A stretch of 64,000 nt of DNA from JBBDWR01 sp040902745. GTDB taxonomy: Bacteria; Actinomycetota; UBA4738; HRBIN12. The DNA lies in assembly GCA_040902745.1 (NCBI GenBank), contig JBBDWR010000010.1, positions 70,991-134,990 of the forward strand, in the 5' to 3' direction. Below the pieces are notes generated by a model, which was not told the DNA's origin, ran no database searches, and was given only the letters and a program-made list of their open reading frames with translations. Shown one piece after another: positions 17,757-26,759 of this stretch; positions within the stretch are counted from its first letter, which is position 1; every line of letters begins with the position of its first letter. A program made the position numbers and the translations under genes.

Positions 17757-20216
17757 GTGCGGGATCGAGCGCAACTGGTCATCGTCGGGGCGGGCATCGT
17801 CGGCACGAGCGCCGCGTACCACCTCGCGGACCTGGGCTTCACCGACATCCTCGTGCTCGATCAGGGGCCGCTGTTCGAGACCGGCGGTTCCACGTCGCAC
17901 GCACCCGGGCTCGTCTTCCAGACGAACGGCTCGCGGACGATGTGCCGCATCGCGCAGGACACCGTCGCGCAGTACGCACAGCTCGACCACAACGGCGACC
18001 CCGGGTGGTACGGGGTGGGCGGGATCGAGATCGCCACCACCCATGATCGCGCCGAAGAGCTCAAGCGGCGGCTCGGCTTCGCTCGCTCCTACGGGATCGA
18101 AGGTGCCGAACTCCTCTCGCCCGACGAGACGGTCGCGTGGCTGCCGCTAGTCGATCCCTCGACGATCCACGGTTCGCTCTTCGTTCCGTCCGACGGCGTC
18201 GCGAAGGCGGTTCGTTTGGCAGCGGCGTACGCGCGCAAGGCCGAGACCGCCGGGGTCGAGTTCCGCGGCGGGGTCACGGTCACCGGGTTCGACGTCCGAG
18301 ACGGTCGCGTCCGTGGGGTGCGGACCGCCGCCGGCGATGTCACGTGCGAACAGGTGTTGGTGTGCGCCGGCATCTGGGGACCTCGCCTGGGCGCGATGGC
18401 GGGCGTGCCGATCCCGCTGGCGGTGGTGCAGCACCAGTTGGTCTGGACCGAGCCCCTGCCCGAGCTCGCGGGGGACACACGTGAGCTCGCCCATCCGATC
18501 CTTCGCCATCAGGACATGTCGCTGTACTTTCGGCAGCGGCAGGATCGCTACGCGCTCGGCAATTACCGACACGAGCCCGTACTGACCGATCCCGAGCAGA
18601 TCCGGCCGCCGTCCGATTCGGGTCCGATGCCTTCGGTCATGCCGTTCACGCCCGAACACTTCACCGCGTGCGAGCAGGAGTCGATCCGGATCATGCCGGC
18701 GCTGAAAGACCGCATCGACACTTCGTCCGGGATCAATGGGATGTTCTCGTTCACGCCCGACATGGGGTCGATCGTGGGCGAGTCGACCGACGTCCGCGGG
18801 TTCTGGATCTGCGAGGCGGTGTGGGTCACCCATGGGGGTGGCATGGGTCGGCAAGTCGCGCAGTGGATCGCCACCGGTGAGCCGGACATGGACCTTGCCG
18901 AGGCGGACGCGAACCGCTTCTACCCGCACATGACGACGCCGCCCTACGTGCGCGAGCGCGGCGCGCAGAACTACCGCGAGGTCTACGACATCATCCACCC
19001 GCGTCAACAGATGGAGCGCCCGCGCCGGCTGCGACTGACACCCGCGTTCGAGGCGCACGCGGCCCTGGGCGCCGAATTTGTCGTCGGAGCCGGCTGGGAG
19101 CGCCCGCAGTGGTTCTCGGCCAACGGGGAACTGCTCCGCGGCGATCCGTGGGAGCGCCGCACCGGCTGGGCCGCGCAGCACTGGTCGCCGATCGAAGGTG
19201 CGGAGCACCGTGCGACACGCGAACACGTGGCGCTGTTCGATATCACCCCGTTCGCGAAGTTCGCGGTCGGCGGTCGCGATGCGTTGGCCTTCCTCGAGCG
19301 TGTATGCGCCAACCGGATCGACCGGCCCGTAGGATCGGTGATCTACACGGCGATGCTGACGCCGCGGGGCGGGATCCGGTGCGACCTGACCGTCACGCGG
19401 CTCTCCGACGACGTGTTCCAGATCGTGACCGGCGGCGGGTCTGCGATGCACGATCTCGCGTGGCTGCGCTCCCAGGTCCGCGACGAGGAGCGGGTCGGGA
19501 TCGTCGACCGCACGACGAGCTCGTTCTGTTTCGGCCTGTGGGGGCCGCGTGCGCGCGACGTGGTATCGGCGGTCACGACCGACGACGTGTCCAACGAGGC
19601 GTTCGCCTATCTGACCGGCCGGCCGATCCACGTGGGCGAGGTTCCCGTGTTCGCACAGCGGATCTCCTACGTCGGGGAGCTCGGGTGGGAGCTCTACGGT
19701 CCGTTCGAGATGGGCGCGCGCGTTTGGGAGCTGCTGTGGCACGCGGGAAGCGATCATCGGATCCTCGCCGCGGGTCTCGGCGCTTTCGACTCGCTTCGCC
19801 TGGAGAAGGGGTATCGGTTGTGGGGCCAGGACATCCATACCGAGCACGATCCTTTCGAGGCTGGGCTCGGCTTCGCGGTACGGATGGACAAAGGCGAGTT
19901 CCAGGGACGGTCCGCGCTCGAAGAGATCGCCGAAGGGGGTTCCAGCCACAAGCTCTCCTGCATGACGCTCGACGATCCGTCCGCGGTCGTGCTCGGCAAG
20001 GAGCCGATCCGCGACGCCGATGGTGCCGTCGTGTCGTACGTGACGTCGGGCAACTACGGCTACTCGATCGGCCGTGGCATCGCGTACGGGTACCTGCCCG
20101 TGGAGCTCGCGGTGGAGGGAACGCCGGTGCAGATCGAGTACTTCGACGAGCGGTACGCCGCAACGGTCGCGGCCGATCCGCTGTTCGACCCCAAGCACGA
20201 ACGCCTGAGGAGCTAG
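17757..20216 (+). CDS. Dimethylglycine/sarcosine dehydrogenase-type flavoenzyme with folate-binding domain
   Basis: An 819-residue two-part enzyme. The N-terminal DAO-type half has VIVGAGIVGTSAAYHLADLG and His48 in GGSTSHAPGL, matching the histidine that carries covalent FAD in mammalian dimethylglycine and sarcosine dehydrogenases. The C-terminal half is an aminomethyltransferase (GCV_T-like) domain that binds tetrahydrofolate and captures the released C1 unit as methylene-THF. GTG 17757 is chosen because it follows GAAGGGGA at a good distance and gives a standard length; TACCGT (17704-17709) is a likely -10. Adjacent betaine genes favour dimethylglycine, and the separate SoxBDAG would handle sarcosine. 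Confidence 0.83.
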   Translation: MRDRAQLVIVGAGIVGTSAAYHLADLGFTDILVLDQGPLFETGGSTSHAPGLVFQTNGSRTMCRIAQDTVAQYAQLDHNGDPGWYGVGGIEIATTHDRAEELKRRLGFARSYGIEGAELLSPDETVAWLPLVDPSTIHGSLFVPSDGVAKAVRLAAAYARKAETAGVEFRGGVTVTGFDVRDGRVRGVRTAAGDVTCEQVLVCAGIWGPRLGAMAGVPIPLAVVQHQLVWTEPLPELAGDTRELAHPILRHQDMSLYFRQRQDRYALGNYRHEPVLTDPEQIRPPSDSGPMPSVMPFTPEHFTACEQESIRIMPALKDRIDTSSGINGMFSFTPDMGSIVGESTDVRGFWICEAVWVTHGGGMGRQVAQWIATGEPDMDLAEADANRFYPHMTTPPYVRERGAQNYREVYDIIHPRQQMERPRRLRLTPAFEAHAALGAEFVVGAGWERPQWFSANGELLRGDPWERRTGWAAQHWSPIEGAEHRATREHVALFDITPFAKFAVGGRDALAFLERVCANRIDRPVGSVIYTAMLTPRGGIRCDLTVTRLSDDVFQIVTGGGSAMHDLAWLRSQVRDEERVGIVDRTTSSFCFGLWGPRARDVVSAVTTDDVSNEAFAYLTGRPIHVGEVPVFAQRISYVGELGWELYGPFEMGARVWELLWHAGSDHRILAAGLGAFDSLRLEKGYRLWGQDIHTEHDPFEAGLGFAVRMDKGEFQGRSALEEIAEGGSSHKLSCMTLDDPSAVVLGKEPIRDADGAVVSYVTSGNYGYSIGRGIAYGYLPVELAVEGTPVQIEYFDERYAATVAADPLFDPKHERLRS

Positions 20217-20225
20217 GAGCGTCAG

Positions 20226-20924
20226 ATGAGCGACGAGCAGGAACTGGATCTGTCGACCCTCCCCGACGACGAGCTCGTCAAGCAGATGCACGACGACCTG
20301 TACGACGGCATGGCCGACGAGATCGTCGAGGGGACCAACATCCTTCTGGGCCGTGGATGGGCACCCGACAAGGTGCTCAACGATGCGCTGGTCGAAGGCA
20401 TGCGCATCGTCGGGATTGACTTCCGCGACGGCATCCTGTTCGTTCCCGAGGTGCTGCTCGCGGCCAACTCCATGAAGGCGGGGATGGCGATCCTGCGGCC
20501 GCTGCTCGCGGAGACCGGCGTCGAGCGCGTGGGCAAGGTCGTGATCGGCACCGTCAAGGGCGACATCCACGACATCGGCAAGAACCTCGTGTCGATGATG
20601 TTGGAGGGCGCCGGGTTCGAGGTGGTCGATCTGGGCATCAACAACCCCGTGGAGAATTACCTCGAGGCGCTCGAGGAGCACAAGCCCGACATCCTCGGGA
20701 TGTCCGCCCTGCTGACCACGACGATGCCGTATATGAAGGTCGTGATCGACGAGCTGGTCGAAAAGGGCCTGCGCGAGGACTACATCGTGTTGGTGGGCGG
20801 GGCACCCTTGAACGAGGAGTTCGGCAAGGCCGTGGGTGCCGACGCCTATTGCCGGGACGCTGCGGTCGCCGCCGAGACCGCGCAGGCGCTCGTGCTGGCT
20901 CGCCGCGCAGCGGCCGGGGCGTGA
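20226..20924 (+). CDS. Corrinoid methyl-carrier protein (MtbC/MttC/MtgC type)
   Basis: A 232-residue protein with an N-terminal helical cap (about residues 15-95) and a C-terminal B12-binding Rossmann domain. The cobalt-ligand motif DxHxxG appears as Asp113-Ile-His115-Asp-Ile-Gly118. It would accept a methyl group on Co(I) from the MttB-like enzyme and hand it to tetrahydrofolate via the pterin methyltransferase. AGGAG precedes the ATG. Its stop overlaps the next gene's GTG, opening a chain of overlapping genes up to metF. Confidence 0.93.
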   Translation: MSDEQELDLSTLPDDELVKQMHDDLYDGMADEIVEGTNILLGRGWAPDKVLNDALVEGMRIVGIDFRDGILFVPEVLLAANSMKAGMAILRPLLAETGVERVGKVVIGTVKGDIHDIGKNLVSMMLEGAGFEVVDLGINNPVENYLEALEEHKPDILGMSALLTTTMPYMKVVIDELVEKGLREDYIVLVGGAPLNEEFGKAVGADAYCRDAAVAAETAQALVLARRAAAGA

Positions 20925-21241
20925 GCGCGGTGGCCGAGCTCACGGTGATCCGCTGGCGCGACATCCCCGCACAGGTCACGGCCAAGCGGGGGCGCGAGTC
21001 GGCCCGCGTCCAGCTGACCGACCGCTTCCAGGAGGCGATCGATGCGGCCGCGACGAGCATCGGGTTGATCGGCACCGACGACTACCTCGCCGAGTGGGAC
21101 CGGGACTCGCGTCCTTGCGGTGATGATCTGGAAGCCGAGGCGGGGTCCGAAGCCGAGCGCATCGAGGAGGCGCACTCCGATGAGGTGCTGCGAACCATGA
21201 TCCGCAACGGCGGCCGTCGCCCGGACGGCGGTGCCGCGTGA
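20921..21241 (+). CDS. Small 'virulence factor' family protein of unknown function in the corrinoid operon
   Basis: A 106-residue soluble protein starting LTVIRWRDIPAQV, then a basic stretch (AKRGRESARVQL), a predicted helix TDRFQEAIDAAAT, and an acidic C-terminal helix rich in Glu and Asp. From memory this matches the family labelled 'virulence factor' (PF13769), which in alphaproteobacteria also turns up near MTHFR and MttB-like genes; I cannot confirm that here. GTG 20921 overlaps the corrinoid gene stop (GTGA); GTG 20930 is an alternative. It is overlapped at both ends by methyl-transfer genes, so a role in that complex is inferred. No catalytic motif is visible. Confidence 0.75.
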   Translation: MSAVAELTVIRWRDIPAQVTAKRGRESARVQLTDRFQEAIDAAATSIGLIGTDDYLAEWDRDSRPCGDDLEAEAGSEAERIEEAHSDEVLRTMIRNGGRRPDGGAA

Positions 21242-22233
21242 CCGAAACCGTTCTCTCCTCGTCGACCAAGGAGGTCGTGCTCGGTTTCGAGCGTCCTTTC
21301 GTCGTGATCGGCGAGCGGATCAACCCGACGGGACGCAAGAAGCTGGCGGAGCAGATGAAGGCCGGCGACTTCTCCACGGTGATCGCCGATACGACCGCCC
21401 AGGTCGAGGCCGGTGCGCAGATGCTGGACGTCAACGCGGGCATACCGCTCGCCGACGAACCGGCGATCCTGGCCGAGACCATCAGGCTCGTGCAATCCCT
21501 GACCGACGTCCCGCTCTCGATCGATTCCTCGATCGTCGCCGCGCTCGAGGCCGGACTGGATGCCTATCAGGGAAAGGCGCTCGTGAACTCCGTGACCGGG
21601 GAGGAGGAGCGCCTCGAGGTGGTGCTGCCCCTCGTGGCGAAGCACGGTGCCGCGGTCGTCGCGATCACGAACGACGAGACGGGCATCTCCGAAGACCCCA
21701 ACGAGCGGTTCGCCGTCGCGAAGCGGATCGTCGAGCGCGCCGCCGATCATGGTATCGGCCGCGAGGACATCGTCGTCGACCCGCTCGTGATGCCGATCGG
21801 TGCGATGCGCACTGCGGGGCGGCAGGTGTTCGAACTCGTCCGGCGCTTGCGAACCGAGCTCGGAGTCAACTCCACCTGCGGCGCCTCCAACGTGAGCTTC
21901 GGGTTGCCGAACCGTGGTGGCCTGAACGCGGCGTTCCTGTCGATGGCGATCGCCTCGGGCCTCACGTCGGCGATCACGAGTCCGCTGCACCCCGCGATCC
22001 GGCAGGCTGTGATGGCGGCAGACGTGATGATGGGCAACGACCCGGACTGCATCTCTTGGATCGGCACGTATCGTGAGCCATCACCCGACGGCGGGGGTCG
22101 GCGTGAACGCGGTGCTCGTCGGCGGGCGCGTGCGGAAGGAACGGCGGCCGATGCGGCACAGCCGGACGCATCGATCGCGATCGGCGACGAAGGCCCGCTG
22201 CCGAACGGCGACACGGCGTCGCCCGAACCGTGA
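21238..22233 (+). CDS. Methyltetrahydrofolate:corrinoid methyltransferase (MtgA/AcsE type)
   Basis: A 331-residue protein with a pterin-binding TIM-barrel. FVVIGERINPTGRKK opens the barrel, followed by GAQMLDVNAG, LSIDSS, ALVNSVTGE and VNSTCGASNVSFGLPNR, all typical of corrinoid-linked methyl-THF methyltransferases. It is a stand-alone pterin domain without the homocysteine-binding module of MetH. It would move methyl between the corrinoid protein and THF. The barrel ends near residue 280; a low-complexity Arg/Ala/Asp tail of about 50 residues follows, which is longer than I expect for the family. Both ends overlap neighbours by four bases. Confidence 0.88.
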   Translation: MTETVLSSSTKEVVLGFERPFVVIGERINPTGRKKLAEQMKAGDFSTVIADTTAQVEAGAQMLDVNAGIPLADEPAILAETIRLVQSLTDVPLSIDSSIVAALEAGLDAYQGKALVNSVTGEEERLEVVLPLVAKHGAAVVAITNDETGISEDPNERFAVAKRIVERAADHGIGREDIVVDPLVMPIGAMRTAGRQVFELVRRLRTELGVNSTCGASNVSFGLPNRGGLNAAFLSMAIASGLTSAITSPLHPAIRQAVMAADVMMGNDPDCISWIGTYREPSPDGGGRRERGARRRARAEGTAADAAQPDASIAIGDEGPLPNGDTASPEP

Positions 22234-24275
22234 CCGCTCCGGATCCCCTCGTCGTGTTCACCCCGTCGGGCAAGCGGGGACGGTTCCCCTCCGGGTCGAA
22301 TCTGCTCGATGCCGCTCGTTCGCTCGGGGTTGATCTGGACTCGGTCTGCGGCGGTCGCGGCATCTGCGGTCGGTGTCAGATCACGTTGAGCGAGGGGGAG
22401 CATGCGAAACATCAGATCCTCTCGGTGGCCGAGCACCTGAACGCGTTCACGCAGACCGAGGAGGCGTACGCGAACGAGCACGGCCTCGCCGCCGGCCGCC
22501 GGCTCGGGTGTCGCTGCGAGGTCGTGGGCGACGTGGTGATCGACGTTCCCGCGGACAGCCAGGTCCATCGCCAGGTCGTGCGCAAAGAAGCGGACGCCCA
22601 TCCGATCGAGATCGATCCGGTGGTGCGGCTGTACTACGTCGAGGTCCGCGAACCCGACCTCGCCGGATCCTCCGGGGATCTGCGTCGTCTCGAGGAGGCG
22701 CTCGCGGCCGAGTGGGAACTCTCCGGGCTGGTCACGGACCTGCACGTGATCCGAGATCTCCAGCGCGTGCTGCGCGAGGGGAAGTGGGCCGTGACGGTCG
22801 CCGTCCACGACGGGGCGACGATCTCGGCGATCTGGCCGGGGTTGCACGATCTCGCCGTCGGTGTGGCCTTCGACGTCGGTTCGACGACGGTGGCCGGTCA
22901 CCTGTGCGATCTGACGACCGGCGAGGTGCTCGCGTCGGCGGGATCGATGAACCCGCAGATCCGGTTCGGCGAGGACCTCATGAGTCGCGTGTCATACGTG
23001 ATGATGAATCCCGGCTCGGAGGCGGACCTGACCGCCGTGGTCCGGGAGTGCCTGAACCAGTTGCTGGCCGAACTGGCCGCGACCGCGCAGATCTCCGCGG
23101 CCGACGTGCTTGAGTTGACCGTCGTCGGGAACCCGATCATGCATCACCTTCTGCTCGGCCTGGATCCGACGGAGCTGGGAGGGGCGCCGTTCGCCCTCGC
23201 CGTGGACGAGGCAGTGCGCCTGCGGGCCGACGAGCTCGACCTCGCGGTGCATCCGGGCGCGAGGGTCTACATCTTGCCGTGCATCGCCGGCCATGTCGGC
23301 GCCGACACGGCCGGGATGGTGCTCTCCGAGGGTCCGTACCTTCGGGAGGGCGTCGAGCTGCTCGTCGACGTGGGGACCAATGCCGAGATCGTGCTCGGCG
23401 ATCGCGACCGGCTGCTCGCTGCGTCGAGCCCGACCGGGCCGGCGTTCGAAGGAGCGCAGATCAGCTGCGGTCAGCGGGCGGCACCCGGGGCGATCGAGCG
23501 CGTGCGGATCGATCCCGAGTCGCTCGAGCCGCGGTTCCGTGTGATCGGCCGGAACGCCTGGTCGGACGAGCCGGGATTCACGGGGGCCGCGGTGACCGGT
23601 GTCTGCGGGTCGGGGATCATCGAGGTCCTCGCGGAGATGTTCCTCGCGGGGATCCTCACCGCGGACGGCACGATCGACGGTTCCATGGCTGACCGCTCGG
23701 ATCGGATCGTTCCCGACGGTCGGACCTTCTCCTACGTGCTCCACGACGGCGAGCCGCGTCTGGTGATCACCCAGAACGATGTGCGCGCGATCCAGCTCGC
23801 GAAGGCGGCGCTGTTCGCAGGGTGCCGTCTGCTGATGGACCACCTCGGGATCGAAACCGTCGACCGGATCCGGCTCGCCGGCGCGTTCGGTGCGCACATC
23901 GATCCGGTGCACGCGCTCGTGCTGGGGATGGTCCCCGATTGCGATCCTTCGGGTGTCACGGCCGCGGGGAACGCCGCGGGAACGGGTGCGCGGATCGCCT
24001 TGCTCAACCGGGCGTCGCGCAGCGAGATCCAAGACGTCGTCCGTCGGATCGAGAAGATCGAGACCGCCGTCGAACCCCGGTTCCAGGAACATTTCGTTGC
24101 GGCGATGGGGATCCCGCATGCGACCGACCCGTACGCGCGACTCCGCGCGACGGTAACGCTGCCTGCGCCGACCGAGAGGCGAACGACCTCCGAGCGTTCA
24201 CGGCGAGGGCGCTCCCGCCGCCGCGGGGCAGGCTCCGACGAAGCACCGACCGCCGGAAAGGACGAGGCCACATGA
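22230..24275 (+). CDS. ATP-dependent corrinoid activation protein (ferredoxin-ASKHA, RACo type)
   Basis: A 681-residue activator that reduces inactive Co(II) corrinoid to Co(I) using ATP. The N-terminal plant-type [2Fe-2S] domain has Cys40, Cys46 and Cys49 (C-x5-C-x2-C) and a fourth cysteine at 94 or 96. A linker follows, then from about residue 210 an ASKHA-type ATPase domain with VAFDVGSTTVAGHLCD, LTVVGNPIMHHL, LVDVGTNAEIVLG and RLAGAFGAHID. The GTG start overlaps the pterin methyltransferase gene. The last 40 residues form an Arg-rich tail (RSRRGRSRRRGAG). A need for such repair is expected when oxygen oxidises the cofactor. Confidence 0.9.
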   Translation: MTAPDPLVVFTPSGKRGRFPSGSNLLDAARSLGVDLDSVCGGRGICGRCQITLSEGEHAKHQILSVAEHLNAFTQTEEAYANEHGLAAGRRLGCRCEVVGDVVIDVPADSQVHRQVVRKEADAHPIEIDPVVRLYYVEVREPDLAGSSGDLRRLEEALAAEWELSGLVTDLHVIRDLQRVLREGKWAVTVAVHDGATISAIWPGLHDLAVGVAFDVGSTTVAGHLCDLTTGEVLASAGSMNPQIRFGEDLMSRVSYVMMNPGSEADLTAVVRECLNQLLAELAATAQISAADVLELTVVGNPIMHHLLLGLDPTELGGAPFALAVDEAVRLRADELDLAVHPGARVYILPCIAGHVGADTAGMVLSEGPYLREGVELLVDVGTNAEIVLGDRDRLLAASSPTGPAFEGAQISCGQRAAPGAIERVRIDPESLEPRFRVIGRNAWSDEPGFTGAAVTGVCGSGIIEVLAEMFLAGILTADGTIDGSMADRSDRIVPDGRTFSYVLHDGEPRLVITQNDVRAIQLAKAALFAGCRLLMDHLGIETVDRIRLAGAFGAHIDPVHALVLGMVPDCDPSGVTAAGNAAGTGARIALLNRASRSEIQDVVRRIEKIETAVEPRFQEHFVAAMGIPHATDPYARLRATVTLPAPTERRTTSERSRRGRSRRRGAGSDEAPTAGKDEAT

Positions 24276-25813
24276 GCGAGACGACCGGACGCAGGCGTAG
24301 CGGGGGACGAGCGGGCCGGCAGGCCGCACGCGCGGCTACCACCGCCGAACGGGTTCCGTACATCACGCGGACGTTGAGGCCGTTCGAGGTGCTCGATGAC
24401 GAGGGTCTCGAACTGATGGAACACAACGCCGATACGATCCTCGAACGCGTCGGGATCGAGTTCCGGGAGGCTCCAGATGCGCTCGAGCTGTTGAAGGGCG
24501 CAGGCGCCGAAGTCGACGGAGAGCGGGTCCGTTTCCCGCGCGGGATGTGCCGCTCGATCATCCAGGCGTCCGCGCCGCAGAGTTTCACGCAGTACGCGCG
24601 CAACCCGGAGCGCAACGTGGAGATCGGCGGCATGAACACCGTGCTCGCGCCCGCCTACGGCTCTCCGTTCGTCCACGATCTCGACCAGGGCCGCCGGTAC
24701 GGAACGATCGAGGACTTCCGCAACTTCGTGAAGCTCGCCTACGTGGCGCCCTACCTGCATCACTCCGGAGGAACGGTGTGCGAGCCGGTCGACCTGCCGG
24801 TGAACAAGCGGCACTACGACATGGTCTACGCACACATGCGCTACTCCGACAAGCCGTTCATGGGCTCGGTCACCCATCCCCAGCGCGCACAGGACACCGT
24901 GGACATGTGCCGGATCCTGTTCGGGGCCGACTACCTCGAGGACCACACCGTGGTGCTCAGCTTGGTCAACGCGAACTCCCCGCTCGTCTGGGACTCGACG
25001 ATGCTCGGCGCGGCGCGAGCCTACGCGGAGGCCAACCAGGCGCTGATCATGACCCCGTTCATCCTGGCGGGGGCGATGAGCCCGGCGACCGTCGCCGGCG
25101 CCGTTGCGCAAACCCTCGCCGAGGCGATGGCGGGGATGACCTACGTGCAGCTCGTTCGGCCGGGCGCCCCGGTCGTCCTCGGATCCTTCGCATCGTCGAT
25201 GTCGATGCAGTCGGGAGCGCCGACGTTCGGAACGCCCGAACCCGCGCTCGTGCTCTACTCGCTGGCGGCTCTCGCGCGCCGTCTCGGCGTACCGTTCCGC
25301 AGCGGTGGAGGTTTGACGGCATCGAAGCTTCCGGACGCGCAGGCGGCCTACGAGTCGGCCAACACCTTTCAGCCCACGATCCTCGGCGGGGTCAACTTCG
25401 TGCTCCACTCGGCCGGTTGGCTCGAGGGAGGGCTCGCGATGGGCTACGAGAAGTTCGTCCTCGACCACGATCAGTGCGGGATGGCAGCCGCGTTCGCGAG
25501 AGGTGTCGATCTCTCGCCGAACGGACAGGCGATCGATGCGATCTTGGAGAACGAGCCGGGCCAGCACTTCCTCGGCACCGCGCACACGCTCGCCAACTTC
25601 GAGTCGGCGTTCTTCCGTTCCGGGGTCGCCGACAACAACTCGTTCGAGCAATGGGAGGCCGAGGGATCCAAGGACGCTGCCGAGCGGGCCAACGCGATCT
25701 GGAAGCAGATGCTCGCCGACTACGAGTCGCCCGCGATCGACGACGCGAAAGACGCCGAGCTACAGGAATGGATCGAGAAGAAGAAGGCCTCCTTTCCCGA
25801 CTCGAACGTCTGA
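24272..25813 (+). CDS. MttB-superfamily methyltransferase without pyrrolysine (candidate glycine betaine methyltransferase)
   Basis: A 513-residue member of the trimethylamine methyltransferase family with no in-frame TAG, so it belongs to the non-pyrrolysine branch that includes MtgB (glycine betaine), MtpB (proline betaine) and MtcB (carnitine). The N-terminus is Arg-rich (GRRRSGGRAGRQAARAA); the barrel follows from VPYITRTLRPFEVL and includes LVNANSPLVWDSTMLG and SGGGLTASKLPDAQAAYE. It would transfer a methyl from a quaternary amine to the corrinoid protein encoded upstream. Neighbouring ProVWX and dimethylglycine dehydrogenase make glycine betaine the best guess. ATG 24272 overlaps the RACo stop (ATGA). 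Confidence 0.88.
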   Translation: MSETTGRRRSGGRAGRQAARAATTAERVPYITRTLRPFEVLDDEGLELMEHNADTILERVGIEFREAPDALELLKGAGAEVDGERVRFPRGMCRSIIQASAPQSFTQYARNPERNVEIGGMNTVLAPAYGSPFVHDLDQGRRYGTIEDFRNFVKLAYVAPYLHHSGGTVCEPVDLPVNKRHYDMVYAHMRYSDKPFMGSVTHPQRAQDTVDMCRILFGADYLEDHTVVLSLVNANSPLVWDSTMLGAARAYAEANQALIMTPFILAGAMSPATVAGAVAQTLAEAMAGMTYVQLVRPGAPVVLGSFASSMSMQSGAPTFGTPEPALVLYSLAALARRLGVPFRSGGGLTASKLPDAQAAYESANTFQPTILGGVNFVLHSAGWLEGGLAMGYEKFVLDHDQCGMAAAFARGVDLSPNGQAIDAILENEPGQHFLGTAHTLANFESAFFRSGVADNNSFEQWEAEGSKDAAERANAIWKQMLADYESPAIDDAKDAELQEWIEKKKASFPDSNV

Positions 25814-26682
25814 TGGCGTTGCGTCGCTCGCGTATCGCGCGGCTCTCCGCGCCTGAGCGGGAGGCGCTGCGACGCTTGATCGAGCATCCGAAGTTCGAGC
25901 TGATCCCGCTGTCGAACGTCGACGAGCAGGCGGCCTTCTTGCCCGACGGTGCGACGGTGACCGTCACGGCGTCGCCGGCGAGAGGAATCGAGGCGACGAT
26001 CGATCTGGCCGAACGGATGGCCGCCGCCGGTCACCCCGCGATCCCGCACCTGTCGGCGCGGATGGTCCGCGATCGAGCGCACCTCGCCGAGTTGCTCCAG
26101 CGGCTGGCCGCGGCGGGACTAACGTCGGCATTCGTAGTCGGCGGGGACCCGGTCGACGCGGCCGGGTTCCCCGATGGGCTCGCGCTGCTTCGCGCGATCG
26201 AGGAGATCGGGCCACGTCCGACCCAGATCGGGATCCCCGGCTACCCCGAGGGACACGTGGACATCGACGCACTCGTTCTGGGTACGGCCCTGCGCGACAA
26301 GGCGGTTCACGCCAACTACATCGCGACCCAGCTCAGCTTCGATCCGATGGCGATCGCGAGCTGGATCGAGTGGCTCCGCACTTCGGGGATCGCCTTGCCC
26401 GTGCACCTCGGTACGCCCGGCGTCGCCGACCTGACCAAGCTGTTGTCGATCGCGACGAAGATCGGGGTCGGCGGCTCTGCGAAGTACCTCTCCAAGAACC
26501 GTCGCGCGCTCGGCCGGATGGTCCGCAAGGGCGGCTACAGCCCGGATGGCCTCCTCGAAGACCTCGCTCCCGTGCTCGCCGATCCGAACGCCGACGTGCG
26601 AGCACTCCACCTCTTCACCTTCAACCAGGTGGAACCAACGGTGGCCTGGCAGGGTCAGATGCTGCAACAGCTGTCCCCGTAG
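25813..26682 (+). CDS. metF: Methylenetetrahydrofolate reductase
   Basis: A 289-residue FAD-binding TIM-barrel of the MTHFR family: ATVTVTASPARGIEATIDLAERM near residue 40, HLSARMVRDRAHLAELLQRL, AFVVGGDPVDAAGFPDGLALL and IGIPGYPEGH are the usual landmarks. TGATG joins it to the methyltransferase gene. The chain is slightly shorter than E. coli MetF. As the last gene of the methyl-transfer run it would convert betaine-derived methyl-THF to methylene-THF (the reverse of the biosynthetic direction) or simply supply methyl-THF; sequence does not decide. Confidence 0.85.
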   Translation: MALRRSRIARLSAPEREALRRLIEHPKFELIPLSNVDEQAAFLPDGATVTVTASPARGIEATIDLAERMAAAGHPAIPHLSARMVRDRAHLAELLQRLAAAGLTSAFVVGGDPVDAAGFPDGLALLRAIEEIGPRPTQIGIPGYPEGHVDIDALVLGTALRDKAVHANYIATQLSFDPMAIASWIEWLRTSGIALPVHLGTPGVADLTKLLSIATKIGVGGSAKYLSKNRRALGRMVRKGGYSPDGLLEDLAPVLADPNADVRALHLFTFNQVEPTVAWQGQMLQQLSP

Positions 26683-26759
26683 AGCTGCGATCGCTCGCAC
26701 GGATGGGGTCGACGGGTCTCTACGGGTCGATCGGACGAGAGCCTCTGGAGTGATGACGG

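Noticed and set aside
24547..25812. Long open frame upstream of metF within the MttB-like gene
   Set aside because: Arg/Ala/Gly-rich shadow translation; the MttB-like frame has clear family motifs and metF starts at the TGATG junction.
24272..25813. Pyrrolysine-containing trimethylamine methyltransferase
   Set aside because: No in-frame TAG occurs before the TGA stop and no pyl genes are visible in the window.
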